10,095 bases of DNA from REEB95 sp035648735 (GTDB taxonomy: Bacteria > Pseudomonadota > Alphaproteobacteria > ATCC43930 > CGMCC-115725): assembly GCA_035648735.1 (NCBI GenBank), contig DASRKX010000076.1:1-10095 (forward strand), written 5' to 3'. Positions within the stretch are counted from its first letter, which is position 1. Every line of letters begins with the position of its first letter. Below the pieces are notes generated by a model that was given only the letters and a program-made list of their open reading frames with translations, did no database searches and had not been told where the DNA came from. A program made the position numbers and the translations under genes. Below, one piece after another: positions 1 through 6,023 of this stretch.

Positions 1-4
1 AAAG

Positions 5-96
5 TGGCGGAGGGGATGGGATTCGAACCCACGATACGGTTTGACCCGTATAACGGTTTAGCAAACCGCCGCCTTCAGCCACTCGGCCACCCCTCC
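5..96 (-). tRNA. tRNA-Ser, anticodon GCU
   Basis: Reading the minus strand, a complete serine tRNA folds. It has a 7-bp acceptor stem (GGAGGGG/CCCCTCC, plus strand 90-96 and 9-15), a G discriminator and an encoded CCA (plus strand 5-7). The anticodon stem encloses the loop TTGCTAA, with the anticodon GCT complementary to plus-strand 60-62, so it reads AGC/AGU serine codons. A long variable arm with its own 5-bp stem (TACGG/CCGTA) is the class II feature expected of Ser tRNAs. The T arm is GTGGG-TTCGAAT-CCCAT. The 92-base length including CCA fits the family. Its promoter is at 135-163; the transcript end lies outside the window. Confidence 0.97.
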
Positions 97-134
97 GCAA
101 TGAGTGGTGTCGTTTCACGGCGTATGCGAGAGCC

Positions 135-163
135 GTTCTAAAGGCCGCATCCCGGGGTGTCAA
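135..163 (-). promoter_or_regulatory. sigma70-type promoter of the tRNA-Ser gene
   Basis: On the minus strand there is a perfect -35 hexamer TTGACA (plus strand 158-163), a 17-base spacer and a -10 hexamer TAGAAC (plus strand 135-140, four of six consensus bases). Transcription would start near 128, giving a 5' leader of about 30 bases before the mature tRNA end at 96. The bases after the -10 (GGCTCTCGC) form a GC-rich discriminator, as is common in stringently controlled stable-RNA promoters; that regulation is an inference. Confidence 0.7.
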
Positions 164-182
164 ACGGCACTTCCCCCCATTG

Positions 183-198
183 GTTTACGGAAGTTTAC
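183..198. repeat. Direct repeat GTTTAC x2 with 10-bp phasing
   Basis: GTTTAC occurs at 183-188 and again at 193-198, so the repeats are spaced exactly one helical turn apart. The pair lies between the tRNA-Ser promoter and the small gene at 296. Tandem half-sites with 10-11-bp phasing are typical of binding sites for OmpR/PhoB-type regulators, but six bases twice can arise by chance, and no regulator gene is present in the window. Confidence 0.25.
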
Positions 199-248
199 CC
201 TGCGGCATTCCGGCCGATTTTTCCGCGCATTCGATTCACCGCATTTTA

Positions 249-267
249 ATGATTGAAGCCCAATCAT
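249..267. repeat. Perfect 7-bp inverted repeat upstream of the small gene
   Basis: ATGATTG (249-255) and CAATCAT (261-267) are perfect inverted repeats around the 5-base centre AAGCC. The element lies 28 bases before the ATG at 296 and just after a -10-like TTTAAT (245-250) for which I find no convincing -35. It could be a dimeric repressor operator or a leader hairpin. No T-tract follows, so it is not an intrinsic terminator. Confidence 0.35.
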
Positions 268-295
268 CGATGCAGTTTAGCGAGTGGAGGGAATC

Positions 296-511
296 ATGAG
301 CCTGTCAAAGCGTTCCGTGGAAATGCTGCTCGACCTTGTCGAGATCAAGCTGAGCTACATGGATATCTCGGATCGCGAGGACGCGCGCGATCTGCAAATG
401 CTCGAGCGCTGCCGCGAGGAGCTGTCGGCGCTGGAGCGCGGCGTGGAGAGCGTCACGTCCTTCGCGCGCGCCATGCGCCGCCCTGGTCGCCCGCGCGCCC
501 TGACGGCCTGA
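296..511 (+). CDS. Small unrecognised protein, 71 aa, probably all-helical
   Basis: I do not recognise a named family. I chose the ATG at 296 because GGAGGG at 286-291 lies 4 bases upstream; an in-frame GTG at 284 would overlap that site. The product is highly charged and rich in Leu, Glu and Arg. Residues about 5-50 (ending in REELSALERG) look like two amphipathic helices, and the basic tail (residues about 60-71, with RRPGRPR) is probably flexible. There is no signal peptide, membrane segment, Cys pair or recognisable catalytic motif. Third codon positions are strongly G/C like the neighbouring real genes, and the ribosome binding site is good, so it is probably a genuine gene. It is transcribed away from tRNA-Ser and stands 181 bases before the GDP-mannose gene, so it is likely monocistronic. 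A small cytoplasmic regulatory or adaptor protein is possible but unproven. Confidence 0.7.
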   Translation: MSLSKRSVEMLLDLVEIKLSYMDISDREDARDLQMLERCREELSALERGVESVTSFARAMRRPGRPRALTA

Positions 512-692
512 CTCGACCCCAGCTTCGCTGCAATATCGCGGCACCGACCGGGCCGATCCCGGACGGCGCCCCATTCCGACTCCCTTCGCACCCCCGATTC
601 GACTCGTTCTCTCGACCCGCGCCGCGCCGGCGGCTTTGCGCTAAGATGCGTGCCGTAATATAGGCAACCCGACAGGCCCCGCGGATCCGCAC
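512..692 (+). promoter_or_regulatory. Intergenic region with weak promoter candidate before the manC-type gene
   Basis: This 181-base gap holds no convincing gene. A short GC hairpin (CCGGG 548-552 with CCCGG 558-562) has no T-tract, so it is not a clear terminator for the small gene. The only AT-rich spot is 641-663. There TTGCGC (636-641), a 17-base spacer and TATAGG (659-664) make a weak sigma70-like promoter with a start near 671. A TAAGAT at 642-647 is another possible -10. No strong Shine-Dalgarno precedes the ATG at 693. Confidence 0.3.
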
Positions 693-2153
693 ATGCCGGC
701 GAAGAATTCAGCCCCTGCCAACGGTGCGATCCATCCGGTGATCCTCTCCGGCGGGTCGGGCACGCGCCTATGGCCGATGTCGCGCGCCATGTATCCGAAG
801 CAGCTTTTGCCGCTGGTCTCATCCGAGCATTCCCTGTTGCAGGAGGCGGCGCTCAGGGTTTCCGACAAGACGCGCTTCGCGGCGCCCCTCATCGTCTCCA
901 ACGACGAACACCGATTCATCGTCGCCGAGCAGCTCCGCCTCGCCGCGATCGAGCCGCATGCCATCCTGCTCGAGCCGATGGGGCGCAACACCGCGCCGGC
1001 CGCAGCCGTCGCGGCGCTGGCATTGGTGTCCGCCGGTCCCGACGCGTTGCTGCTGGTCATGCCGTCCGACCATGCGATTGCCGACGGCAAGGCGTTCCTG
1101 GTTGCGATCGAACGCGCCGCCAAAGCGGCGCGCAGCGGCCATCTCGTCACCTTCGGCATCAAGGCGGCGACGCCCGAGACCGGCTACGGCTACATCAAGC
1201 GCGGCAAGCCCTTGAACGGCTCGAACGACGCCTTCGACGTCGCCGCCTTTGTTGAGAAGCCGGATGCCAAGCGCGCCAAGCAATACGTCGCCGAGGGCAC
1301 CTATTATTGGAACAGCGGCATCTTCCTGTTCCCGGCGGCGCTCTATCTTCAGGAGCTTGAGCGGCTGAAGCCGGCGACCCTCGCCGCCTGCTGCGCCTCC
1401 GTCGAGAAGGCGAAGCGCGATCTCGACTTCGTCCGCCTCGACAAGGACTCCTTCGGCCGGGCCGAGAATATCTCCATCGACTACGCCGTGATGGAAAACA
1501 CGCCGCGGGCCGCGGTCGTTCCCACCGAGATGGGCTGGAGCGATGTCGGCACCTGGGACGCACTGTGGCGGATCGGCAAGAAGGATTCGGCCGGAAACGT
1601 CGTCAATGGCGACGTCATCGCCGAGGATTCGCGCAACAATCTGCTGCGCGCCGAAAGCGGGCTGCTCGCCGTGCTCGGCGTTGAGGATCTGGTGGTCGTC
1701 GTCACGCCGGACGCGGTGATGGTGTCAAAGCGCGACCGCGCGCAGGACATCAAGCAGCTCGTCGCCCGGCTGGAAAAGAGCGGCCGCAGCGAGCTCAAAT
1801 CGCATCCCCTCGTCCACCGCCCCTGGGGCACCTATCGCTCGATCCATCACGGCGACCGCGTGCAGGTCAAGCACATCATGGTCAAGCCGGGCGGCAAGCT
1901 CAGCCTGCAGAAGCACCATCACCGCGCCGAGCATTGGGTGGTCGTACAGGGCACCGCCAAGGTGACGCACGGCAACGCCGAGACCATCCTCTATGAGGAT
2001 CAGTCCACCTACATCCCGCTCGGCACGGCGCATCGCCTGGAGAACCCAGGCAAGATCGCGCTGCATCTGATCGAGGTTCAGTCCGGCAGCTATCTCGGCG
2101 AGGACGACATCGTCCGGCTCGAGGACACCTACGGCCGGATCGAGAAGAGCTAG
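693..2153 (+). CDS. manC: Mannose-1-phosphate guanylyltransferase / mannose-6-phosphate isomerase (bifunctional, type II)
   Basis: A cytoplasmic enzyme of 486 residues, the usual length of the ManC/AlgA/XanB family. The N-terminal nucleotidyltransferase domain (about 13-345) joins GTP and mannose-1-phosphate to GDP-mannose. It shows the pyrophosphorylase signature GGSGTRLWPMSR (20-31) with YPKQ (34-37), then RNTAPA (99-104), PSDH (124-127), PETGYGYI (161-168), FVEKP (186-190) and WSDVGTW (282-288). The C-terminal cupin domain (about 370-486) is the type II phosphomannose isomerase, with RPWG (377-380), the metal-site motif QKHHHRAEHW (406-415) and GEDDIVRLEDTYGR near the end. Together they supply GDP-mannose for exopolysaccharide, capsule or LPS. 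The start at 693 puts the first strand right after a short polar leader; there is no clear ribosome binding site. No glycosyltransferase genes adjoin it, so it seems to stand alone. The symbol could equally be cpsB, algA or xanB by homology. Confidence 0.95.
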   Translation: MPAKNSAPANGAIHPVILSGGSGTRLWPMSRAMYPKQLLPLVSSEHSLLQEAALRVSDKTRFAAPLIVSNDEHRFIVAEQLRLAAIEPHAILLEPMGRNTAPAAAVAALALVSAGPDALLLVMPSDHAIADGKAFLVAIERAAKAARSGHLVTFGIKAATPETGYGYIKRGKPLNGSNDAFDVAAFVEKPDAKRAKQYVAEGTYYWNSGIFLFPAALYLQELERLKPATLAACCASVEKAKRDLDFVRLDKDSFGRAENISIDYAVMENTPRAAVVPTEMGWSDVGTWDALWRIGKKDSAGNVVNGDVIAEDSRNNLLRAESGLLAVLGVEDLVVVVTPDAVMVSKRDRAQDIKQLVARLEKSGRSELKSHPLVHRPWGTYRSIHHGDRVQVKHIMVKPGGKLSLQKHHHRAEHWVVVQGTAKVTHGNAETILYEDQSTYIPLGTAHRLENPGKIALHLIEVQSGSYLGEDDIVRLEDTYGRIEKS

Positions 2154-3604
2154 GGCGCCAGCTTCTTCTTCAAGAGCTCGTTGAGCATTGCCGGATTCGC
2201 CTTGCCCTGGGTCGCCTTCATCACCTGGCCGACGAAATAACCCAGCAGCTTCTCCTTGCCGGCGCGGTATTCGGCGATCTTGCCAGGCTCCTGCGCCAGC
2301 ACCGCGTCGATCGCCCGCTCGATCGCGCCGCTATCGGTGACCTGGCGCAACCCGCGCTCGTCGACGATCGCCTGCGCGCCCTTGCCGGTCTCCACCATGG
2401 CGGCGAAGACATCCTTGGCCAGCCGCCCCGACAGCGTGCCATCGGCGATCAGATCGATCAGCGTGCCGAGCTCGGTCGCCTTGACCGGCGATTCCGCGAT
2501 GCTCTTGCCGAGTTTGTTGAGCGCGCCGAACAGCTCGACCGTCACCCAGTTGGAGGCAAGCTTGGGATCGCGGCCCCGGGCGACGGTTTCGAAATATTCG
2601 GCATCCGACTGCTCGCCGACCAGTACATCGGCGTCATAGGGCGACAGATGGTAGTCGCGGATGAAGCGCGCCTTCTTGGCGTCGGGCAGCTCGGGCAGGC
2701 CGGCGCGCAGCATCTCGACCCACGCCTTCTCCAGGACCAGCGGCAGCAAATCGGGATCGGGAAAATAGCGGTAATCATGCGCCTGCTCCTTGGAGCGCAT
2801 CGGCCGGGTCTCGCCCCTGCCGGAATCGAAGAGCCGGGTCTCCTGCACGACCGTGCCGCCTTCCTCGATGAGTGCCACCTGGCGGCGCGCCTCGTAATCG
2901 ATCGCCTGCATGACGAAGCGGACCGAGTTCACGTTCTTGATTTCGCAGCGCGTGCCGAGCGGCGCGCCGGGCTTGCGCACCGAGACGTTGCAGTCGAAGC
3001 GCAGCGAGCCCTCTTCCATGTTGCCGTCGCAGGTGCCGAGGTAGCGCAGGATCGAGCGCAGCTTGCGGACATAGGCGCCCGCCTCCTCCGCGCTGCGGAT
3101 GTCGGGCTCGGAGACGATCTCCATCAGCGTGACGCCGGCGCGATTGAGATCGATATAGGTCTGCCTCGGGTGCTGGTCGTGCAGGCTCTTGCCGGCGTCC
3201 TGTTCCAGATGCAGGCGGGTGATGCCGATCTCGCGCGTCGCGCCGTCCGGCATGTCGAGGACGATCTTTCCCTTGCCGACCACCGGCTGCAAATATTGCG
3301 AGATCTGATAGCCCGCCGGCAGATCGGCGTAGAAATAATTCTTCCGATCGAACACCGAGACCAGATTGATCTGCGCGTCGAGCCCGAGGCCGGTCTTCAC
3401 CGCCTGCTCGACACAATGCCGGTTGATCACCGGCAGCATGCCGGGAAAGCCGGCATCGACGGGCGAGACCTGGGTATTGGGTTCGGCGCCAAAGGCCGTG
3501 GCGGCGCCCGAGAACAGCTTGGCGTCGGAGATCGCCTGGGCGTGGGCCTCGATGCCGACGACCATCTCCCACTCGCCGGTGCGACCTTTCAGCAGCGCCG
3601 CCAT
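2150..3604 (-). CDS. gatB: Aspartyl/glutamyl-tRNA amidotransferase subunit B
   Basis: The tRNA-binding and kinase subunit of GatCAB. It phosphorylates the carboxyl side chain of Glu-tRNA(Gln) or Asp-tRNA(Asn) with ATP and accepts ammonia channelled from GatA. The 484 residues match the family. The cradle domain begins GIEAH (17-21); E19, H21 and E134 sit where family metal ligands are expected. The GatB signature is IDLNRAGVTLMEIVSEPD (151-168); Thr159 stands where Pro is often found. NMEEGSLRFDCNVSVR (195-210) and DYRYFPDPDLLPL (277-289) are also conserved. The helical and YqeY-like tail domains follow (about 300-484), ending KANPAMLNELLKKKL. Its ATG overlaps the gatA stop by one base (TGATG), so translation is probably coupled. 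Its TAG stop shares a CTAG palindrome with the convergent manC-type gene. Confidence 0.97.
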   Translation of the reverse strand: MAALLKGRTGEWEMVVGIEAHAQAISDAKLFSGAATAFGAEPNTQVSPVDAGFPGMLPVINRHCVEQAVKTGLGLDAQINLVSVFDRKNYFYADLPAGYQISQYLQPVVGKGKIVLDMPDGATREIGITRLHLEQDAGKSLHDQHPRQTYIDLNRAGVTLMEIVSEPDIRSAEEAGAYVRKLRSILRYLGTCDGNMEEGSLRFDCNVSVRKPGAPLGTRCEIKNVNSVRFVMQAIDYEARRQVALIEEGGTVVQETRLFDSGRGETRPMRSKEQAHDYRYFPDPDLLPLVLEKAWVEMLRAGLPELPDAKKARFIRDYHLSPYDADVLVGEQSDAEYFETVARGRDPKLASNWVTVELFGALNKLGKSIAESPVKATELGTLIDLIADGTLSGRLAKDVFAAMVETGKGAQAIVDERGLRQVTDSGAIERAIDAVLAQEPGKIAEYRAGKEKLLGYFVGQVMKATQGKANPAMLNELLKKKLAP

Positions 3605-5082
3605 CAGGTATTACCCGCGACAAAGGCCGGCTTGGCATCGAACTTTGCGGCCGCCTCGATCGCCGATCCGACGCGCAGCACCGTCTCCTCGTCGAAGGCC
3701 TTGCCGATGACCTGCAACCCCAGCGGCAGCCCGTCGGCTGACAAGCCGGCCGGCACGGAAATTCCCGGCAAGCCGGCGAGATTCACCGGCACGGTGAAGA
3801 CGTCGTTGAGATACATGGCGATCGGATCGTCCATCTTCTCGCCGATGGCGAAGGCGGCCGAGGGCGCGGTCGGCGTCAGGATCGCATCGCAGCGCTTGAA
3901 CGCCGCGTCGAAATCGCGCGCGATCAAATTCCGCACCTTCTGCGCCTTCAGATAATAGGCGTCGTAATAGCCGGCCGAGAGCACGTAGGTGCCGATCAGG
4001 ACGCGGCGGCGGACCTCCACCCCGAAGCCTTGCCCGCGCGTGTTCTCGTACATTTCATCGAGCGTCTCGCCGGGTACGCGCAGGCCGAAGCGCACCCCGT
4101 CATAGCGCGCGAGGTTCGACGACGCCTCCGCCGGCGCGATGATGTAATAGGTCGCCAGGGCGTATTTGGTCATGGGCAGGCTGATCTCGACCGGCACGGC
4201 GCCCGCATCCTTGAGCCAATCGATGCCGCGCTGCCACAGCGCCTCGATCTCGGGCGGCATGCCGGCGATGCGGTATTCCTTCGGGATGCCTATCTTCGCG
4301 CCCTTGATCGGCTGCCCGACCGCCCTCTCGAAATCGGGCACGATCCTGTCGGCCGAGGTCGAATCCTTCGGATCGTGCCCCGCCATCGAGCGCAGCATGA
4401 TCGCGGCGTCGCGCACGTCACGCGTCAGCGGTCCCGCCTGGTCGAGCGACGAGGCGAAGGCGACGATGCCCCAGCGCGAGCAGCGGCCGTAGGTCGGCTT
4501 GAGGCCGGTAACGCCGCAGAAGCTCGCCGGCTGGCGGATCGAGCCGCCGGTATCTGTGCCGGTCGCCGCCAGCGCCGCATGCGCAGCCACCGCCGCCGCC
4601 GAGCCGCCTGAGGATCCCCCCGGGACAAGCGGCCGGTTATCGCCGCGCCGCCGCCACGGGTTCTCGACATTGCCGTAGGCGCTGGTGACGTTGGCCGAGC
4701 CCATGGCGAATTCGTCGAGGTTGAGCTTGCCGAGCATGGCGGCGCCGTCGCGCCACAGTTGGCTGGTCACCGTCGATTCATAAGGCGGCTTGAAGCCCTT
4801 GAGGATTTTCGAGCCGGCGGTGGTCTCGACGCCCGCGGTGCAAAACAAATCCTTGATGGCGATGGGGATGCCGTCGAGCGGCAAGCCCGCGCCCTTGGCA
4901 AGCCGCGCATCGGATGCCTTGGCCGCGGCGCGCGCGCGCTCCGGCGTCTCCAGGAGATAGGCGTTCAGCGGTCGGGCCGCCGCGGCCGCCGATATATAGG
5001 CATCGGTCAATTCGCGGGCGGTGAAGTCCTTGCGCTTAAGGCCGTCGCGCGCCTGCGCGATGGTGAGGTCGGTCAGCCTCAC
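3604..5082 (-). CDS. gatA: Aspartyl/glutamyl-tRNA amidotransferase subunit A (glutaminase)
   Basis: The amidase-signature subunit of GatCAB, which hydrolyses glutamine and delivers ammonia to GatB. I chose the GTG at 5082: it gives 492 residues, starts the protein at the family's usual RLTDLTIAQARDGL, overlaps the gatC stop as GTGA and has AAGGTG upstream. An ORF extension to 5154 would only read through gatC in another frame. The Ser-cisSer-Lys triad is complete: Lys77 in PIAIKDLF, cis-Ser157 in GGSSGGSAAA, and nucleophile Ser181 in TGTDTGGSIR. The 24-residue spacing between the two serines is the family norm. C-terminal conserved pieces include LTPTAP (402-407), LAGLPGISVPAG (435-446) and LPLGLQVIG (452-460). 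It is cytoplasmic and the middle gene of gatC-gatA-gatB. With GatCAB present the organism very likely makes Gln-tRNA and/or Asn-tRNA indirectly. Confidence 0.97.
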   Translation of the reverse strand: MRLTDLTIAQARDGLKRKDFTARELTDAYISAAAAARPLNAYLLETPERARAAAKASDARLAKGAGLPLDGIPIAIKDLFCTAGVETTAGSKILKGFKPPYESTVTSQLWRDGAAMLGKLNLDEFAMGSANVTSAYGNVENPWRRRGDNRPLVPGGSSGGSAAAVAAHAALAATGTDTGGSIRQPASFCGVTGLKPTYGRCSRWGIVAFASSLDQAGPLTRDVRDAAIMLRSMAGHDPKDSTSADRIVPDFERAVGQPIKGAKIGIPKEYRIAGMPPEIEALWQRGIDWLKDAGAVPVEISLPMTKYALATYYIIAPAEASSNLARYDGVRFGLRVPGETLDEMYENTRGQGFGVEVRRRVLIGTYVLSAGYYDAYYLKAQKVRNLIARDFDAAFKRCDAILTPTAPSAAFAIGEKMDDPIAMYLNDVFTVPVNLAGLPGISVPAGLSADGLPLGLQVIGKAFDEETVLRVGSAIEAAAKFDAKPAFVAGNT

Positions 5083-5366
5083 TCGATCACCTTGGGCACG
5101 GCAAAGAAGCCGTGCGCCGCCTCCGGTGCGTTGGCGAGGATCGCATCGCGGCAATTGCCGTCGGTCACCTTGTCCGCCCGCATCGGCAGCGTCATATGCG
5201 CGACGCTGGCCATGGGCGCGACGCCGTCGGTCGGAATCTCATTGAGCTGCTCGATCCAGGTCAGGATCTTGGAGAGCTCGCCGGCGAGCCCTGCCAGCTC
5301 GGCCTCGGGCACCTTGATGCGCGCCAGGGTGGCGATCCGCGCCACGGTGGCCTTGTCGAGCGCCAT
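5079..5366 (-). CDS. gatC: Aspartyl/glutamyl-tRNA amidotransferase subunit C
   Basis: A small belt-like subunit, 95 residues and normal for GatC, that wraps around the GatA-GatB interface and stabilises the complex. The N-terminal helix VARIATLARIKVPEAEL (8-24) and the following helix with LSKILTWIEQLNEI (31-44) are the typical GatC start. The middle P-x-AS-V-x-H-M/L-x-L-P-MRADKVTDG stretch (51-70) and the FF-x-VPKVIE ending are also typical. The ATG at 5366 has a strong Shine-Dalgarno, GGAGAG within plus-strand 5374-5383, at a spacing of about 7 bases. It is the first gene of the gatCAB operon, whose promoter must lie in the 47-base gap to ruvX or inside the ruvX coding region. Confidence 0.96.
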   Translation of the reverse strand: MALDKATVARIATLARIKVPEAELAGLAGELSKILTWIEQLNEIPTDGVAPMASVAHMTLPMRADKVTDGNCRDAILANAPEAAHGFFAVPKVIE

Positions 5367-5373
5367 AGGCTAG

Positions 5374-5383
5374 TTCTCTCCTC
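5374..5383 (-). promoter_or_regulatory. Ribosome binding site of gatC
   Basis: The minus strand reads GAGGAGAGAA, a good match to the anti-Shine-Dalgarno, ending 7 bases before the gatC ATG (5366). It supports that start and marks gatC as the first gene of the operon. Confidence 0.7.
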
Positions 5384-5413
5384 GAAATCCGCTTCGCGGT
5401 ACTACCACCCGAC

Positions 5414-5878
5414 ATGCCGATCTGCAACCCGACCGACCTCAAGGCGCAGCTCAAAGCCGGCACGCGGCTCCTGAGCCTCGACGTCGGCACCAAGACCATC
5501 GGCCTGGCGCTGTCCGACACGCGTCTCGTCGTCGCGACTCCGCTCGCCACCATCCGCCGCACGCGCTTTCGCGACGACCTGAAAAGCCTCCAGCAGGACA
5601 TCGCAAAGCACGGTGTCGGCGGCTTCGTCGTCGGCTTGCCGCTGGCGCTCGACGGCAGCGAGGGACCGCGCGTCCAGGGCGTCCGGCAATTCGCCAACAA
5701 CCTGCTGGCGGAGCTCGACCTGCCCTTGGCATTTTGGGACGAGCGGATGTCCACCGCCGCGGTCGAGCGCCAGATGATCGAGGCGGACATCTCGCGCCGG
5801 CGGCGCAGCGAGATCGTCGATAGCGCCGCCGCCGCCTATATTCTCCAGGGGCTGCTGGACCGGATTGCCCAGACCTGA
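5414..5878 (+). CDS. ruvX: Putative pre-16S rRNA nuclease RuvX/YqgF
   Basis: A 154-residue RNase H-fold nuclease of the YqgF family, normal length, acting in the cytoplasm in 5' maturation of 16S rRNA. The older name is Holliday junction resolvase-like RuvX. The first strand carries Asp23 in SLDVGTKTIGLALSD (21-35). The second motif is FVVGLPLALDG (71-81), and the acidic third motif is WDERMST (108-114) with Glu110. The last helix SEIVDSAAAAYILQ (132-145) supplies Asp136, so the three acidic catalytic positions are present. The N-terminal ATG at 5414 has no visible Shine-Dalgarno, but the N-terminus MPICNPTDL followed by LKAGTRLL reads like that of alphaproteobacterial relatives. It diverges from gatC with 47 bases between the start codons, and a probable terminator follows at 5883-5922. 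Confidence 0.94.
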   Translation: MPICNPTDLKAQLKAGTRLLSLDVGTKTIGLALSDTRLVVATPLATIRRTRFRDDLKSLQQDIAKHGVGGFVVGLPLALDGSEGPRVQGVRQFANNLLAELDLPLAFWDERMSTAAVERQMIEADISRRRRSEIVDSAAAAYILQGLLDRIAQT

Positions 5879-5882
5879 TTTT

Positions 5883-5922
5883 TTCGGAATCGATGCTTCC
5901 GAATCGGGCATTTTGCCTTTTT
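5883..5922 (+). terminator. Probable intrinsic terminator after ruvX
   Basis: Five bases after the ruvX stop there is a perfect 7-bp stem, TTCGGAA (5883-5889) with TTCCGAA (5897-5903) and a 7-base loop. A second small hairpin follows, GGCA (5907-5910) with TGCC (5914-5917), directly followed by TTTTT (5918-5922). The second hairpin plus the U-tract has the layout of a rho-independent terminator, though its stem is short. It would separate ruvX from the downstream amt gene. Confidence 0.5.
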
Positions 5923-6014
5923 AGCTGTGCAAAAGAGCGAGTTCCCGATTGTGACCCTGCCCGCGATGCGCGAAAACTAAGCAAATATTGCCGCTCTTCG
6001 CGCGAGTTCGAAAC

Positions 6015-6020
6015 GGGGGA
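6015..6020 (+). promoter_or_regulatory. Ribosome binding site deciding the amt start
   Basis: A purine block GGGGGA followed by AAA lies immediately before the ATG at 6024. It supports this start over an in-frame TTG at 5988. The remaining gap from the ruvX terminator (5923-6014) shows no recognisable sigma54 (GG-N10-GC) promoter or NtrC dyad and only poor sigma70 matches. Confidence 0.55.
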
Positions 6021-6023
6021 AAA

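Noticed and set aside
151..163. Possible Rho-independent terminator next to the tRNA gene
   Set aside because: This stretch is the tRNA-Ser promoter on the minus strand; no hairpin plus T-tract is present.
245..281. Promoter TTGAAG-N17-TTTAGC (253-281) for the small gene
   Set aside because: The -10 is poor and the predicted start would fall inside the Shine-Dalgarno; TTTAAT at 245-250 has no -35 partner.
253..663. 136-codon open frame overlapping the small gene
   Set aside because: It is in a different frame, has no ribosome binding site and is Arg/Pro-rich without any pattern; the 296-511 frame has the good site and codon use.
2648..3955. 435-codon plus-strand open frame opposite gatB and gatA
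   Set aside because: It is antisense to two certain genes, shows no family motif, and its composition is that of a complementary-strand shadow.
5082..5154. N-terminal extension of gatA to an upstream start
   Set aside because: The extension lies wholly inside gatC and is not amidase-like; the GTG at 5082 overlaps the gatC stop and matches the family N-terminus.
5923..6014. sigma54/NtrC promoter for amt
   Set aside because: No GG-N10-GC pair with flanking consensus and no NtrC dyad could be found; TTGTGA at 5949 lacks a good -10 at proper spacing.
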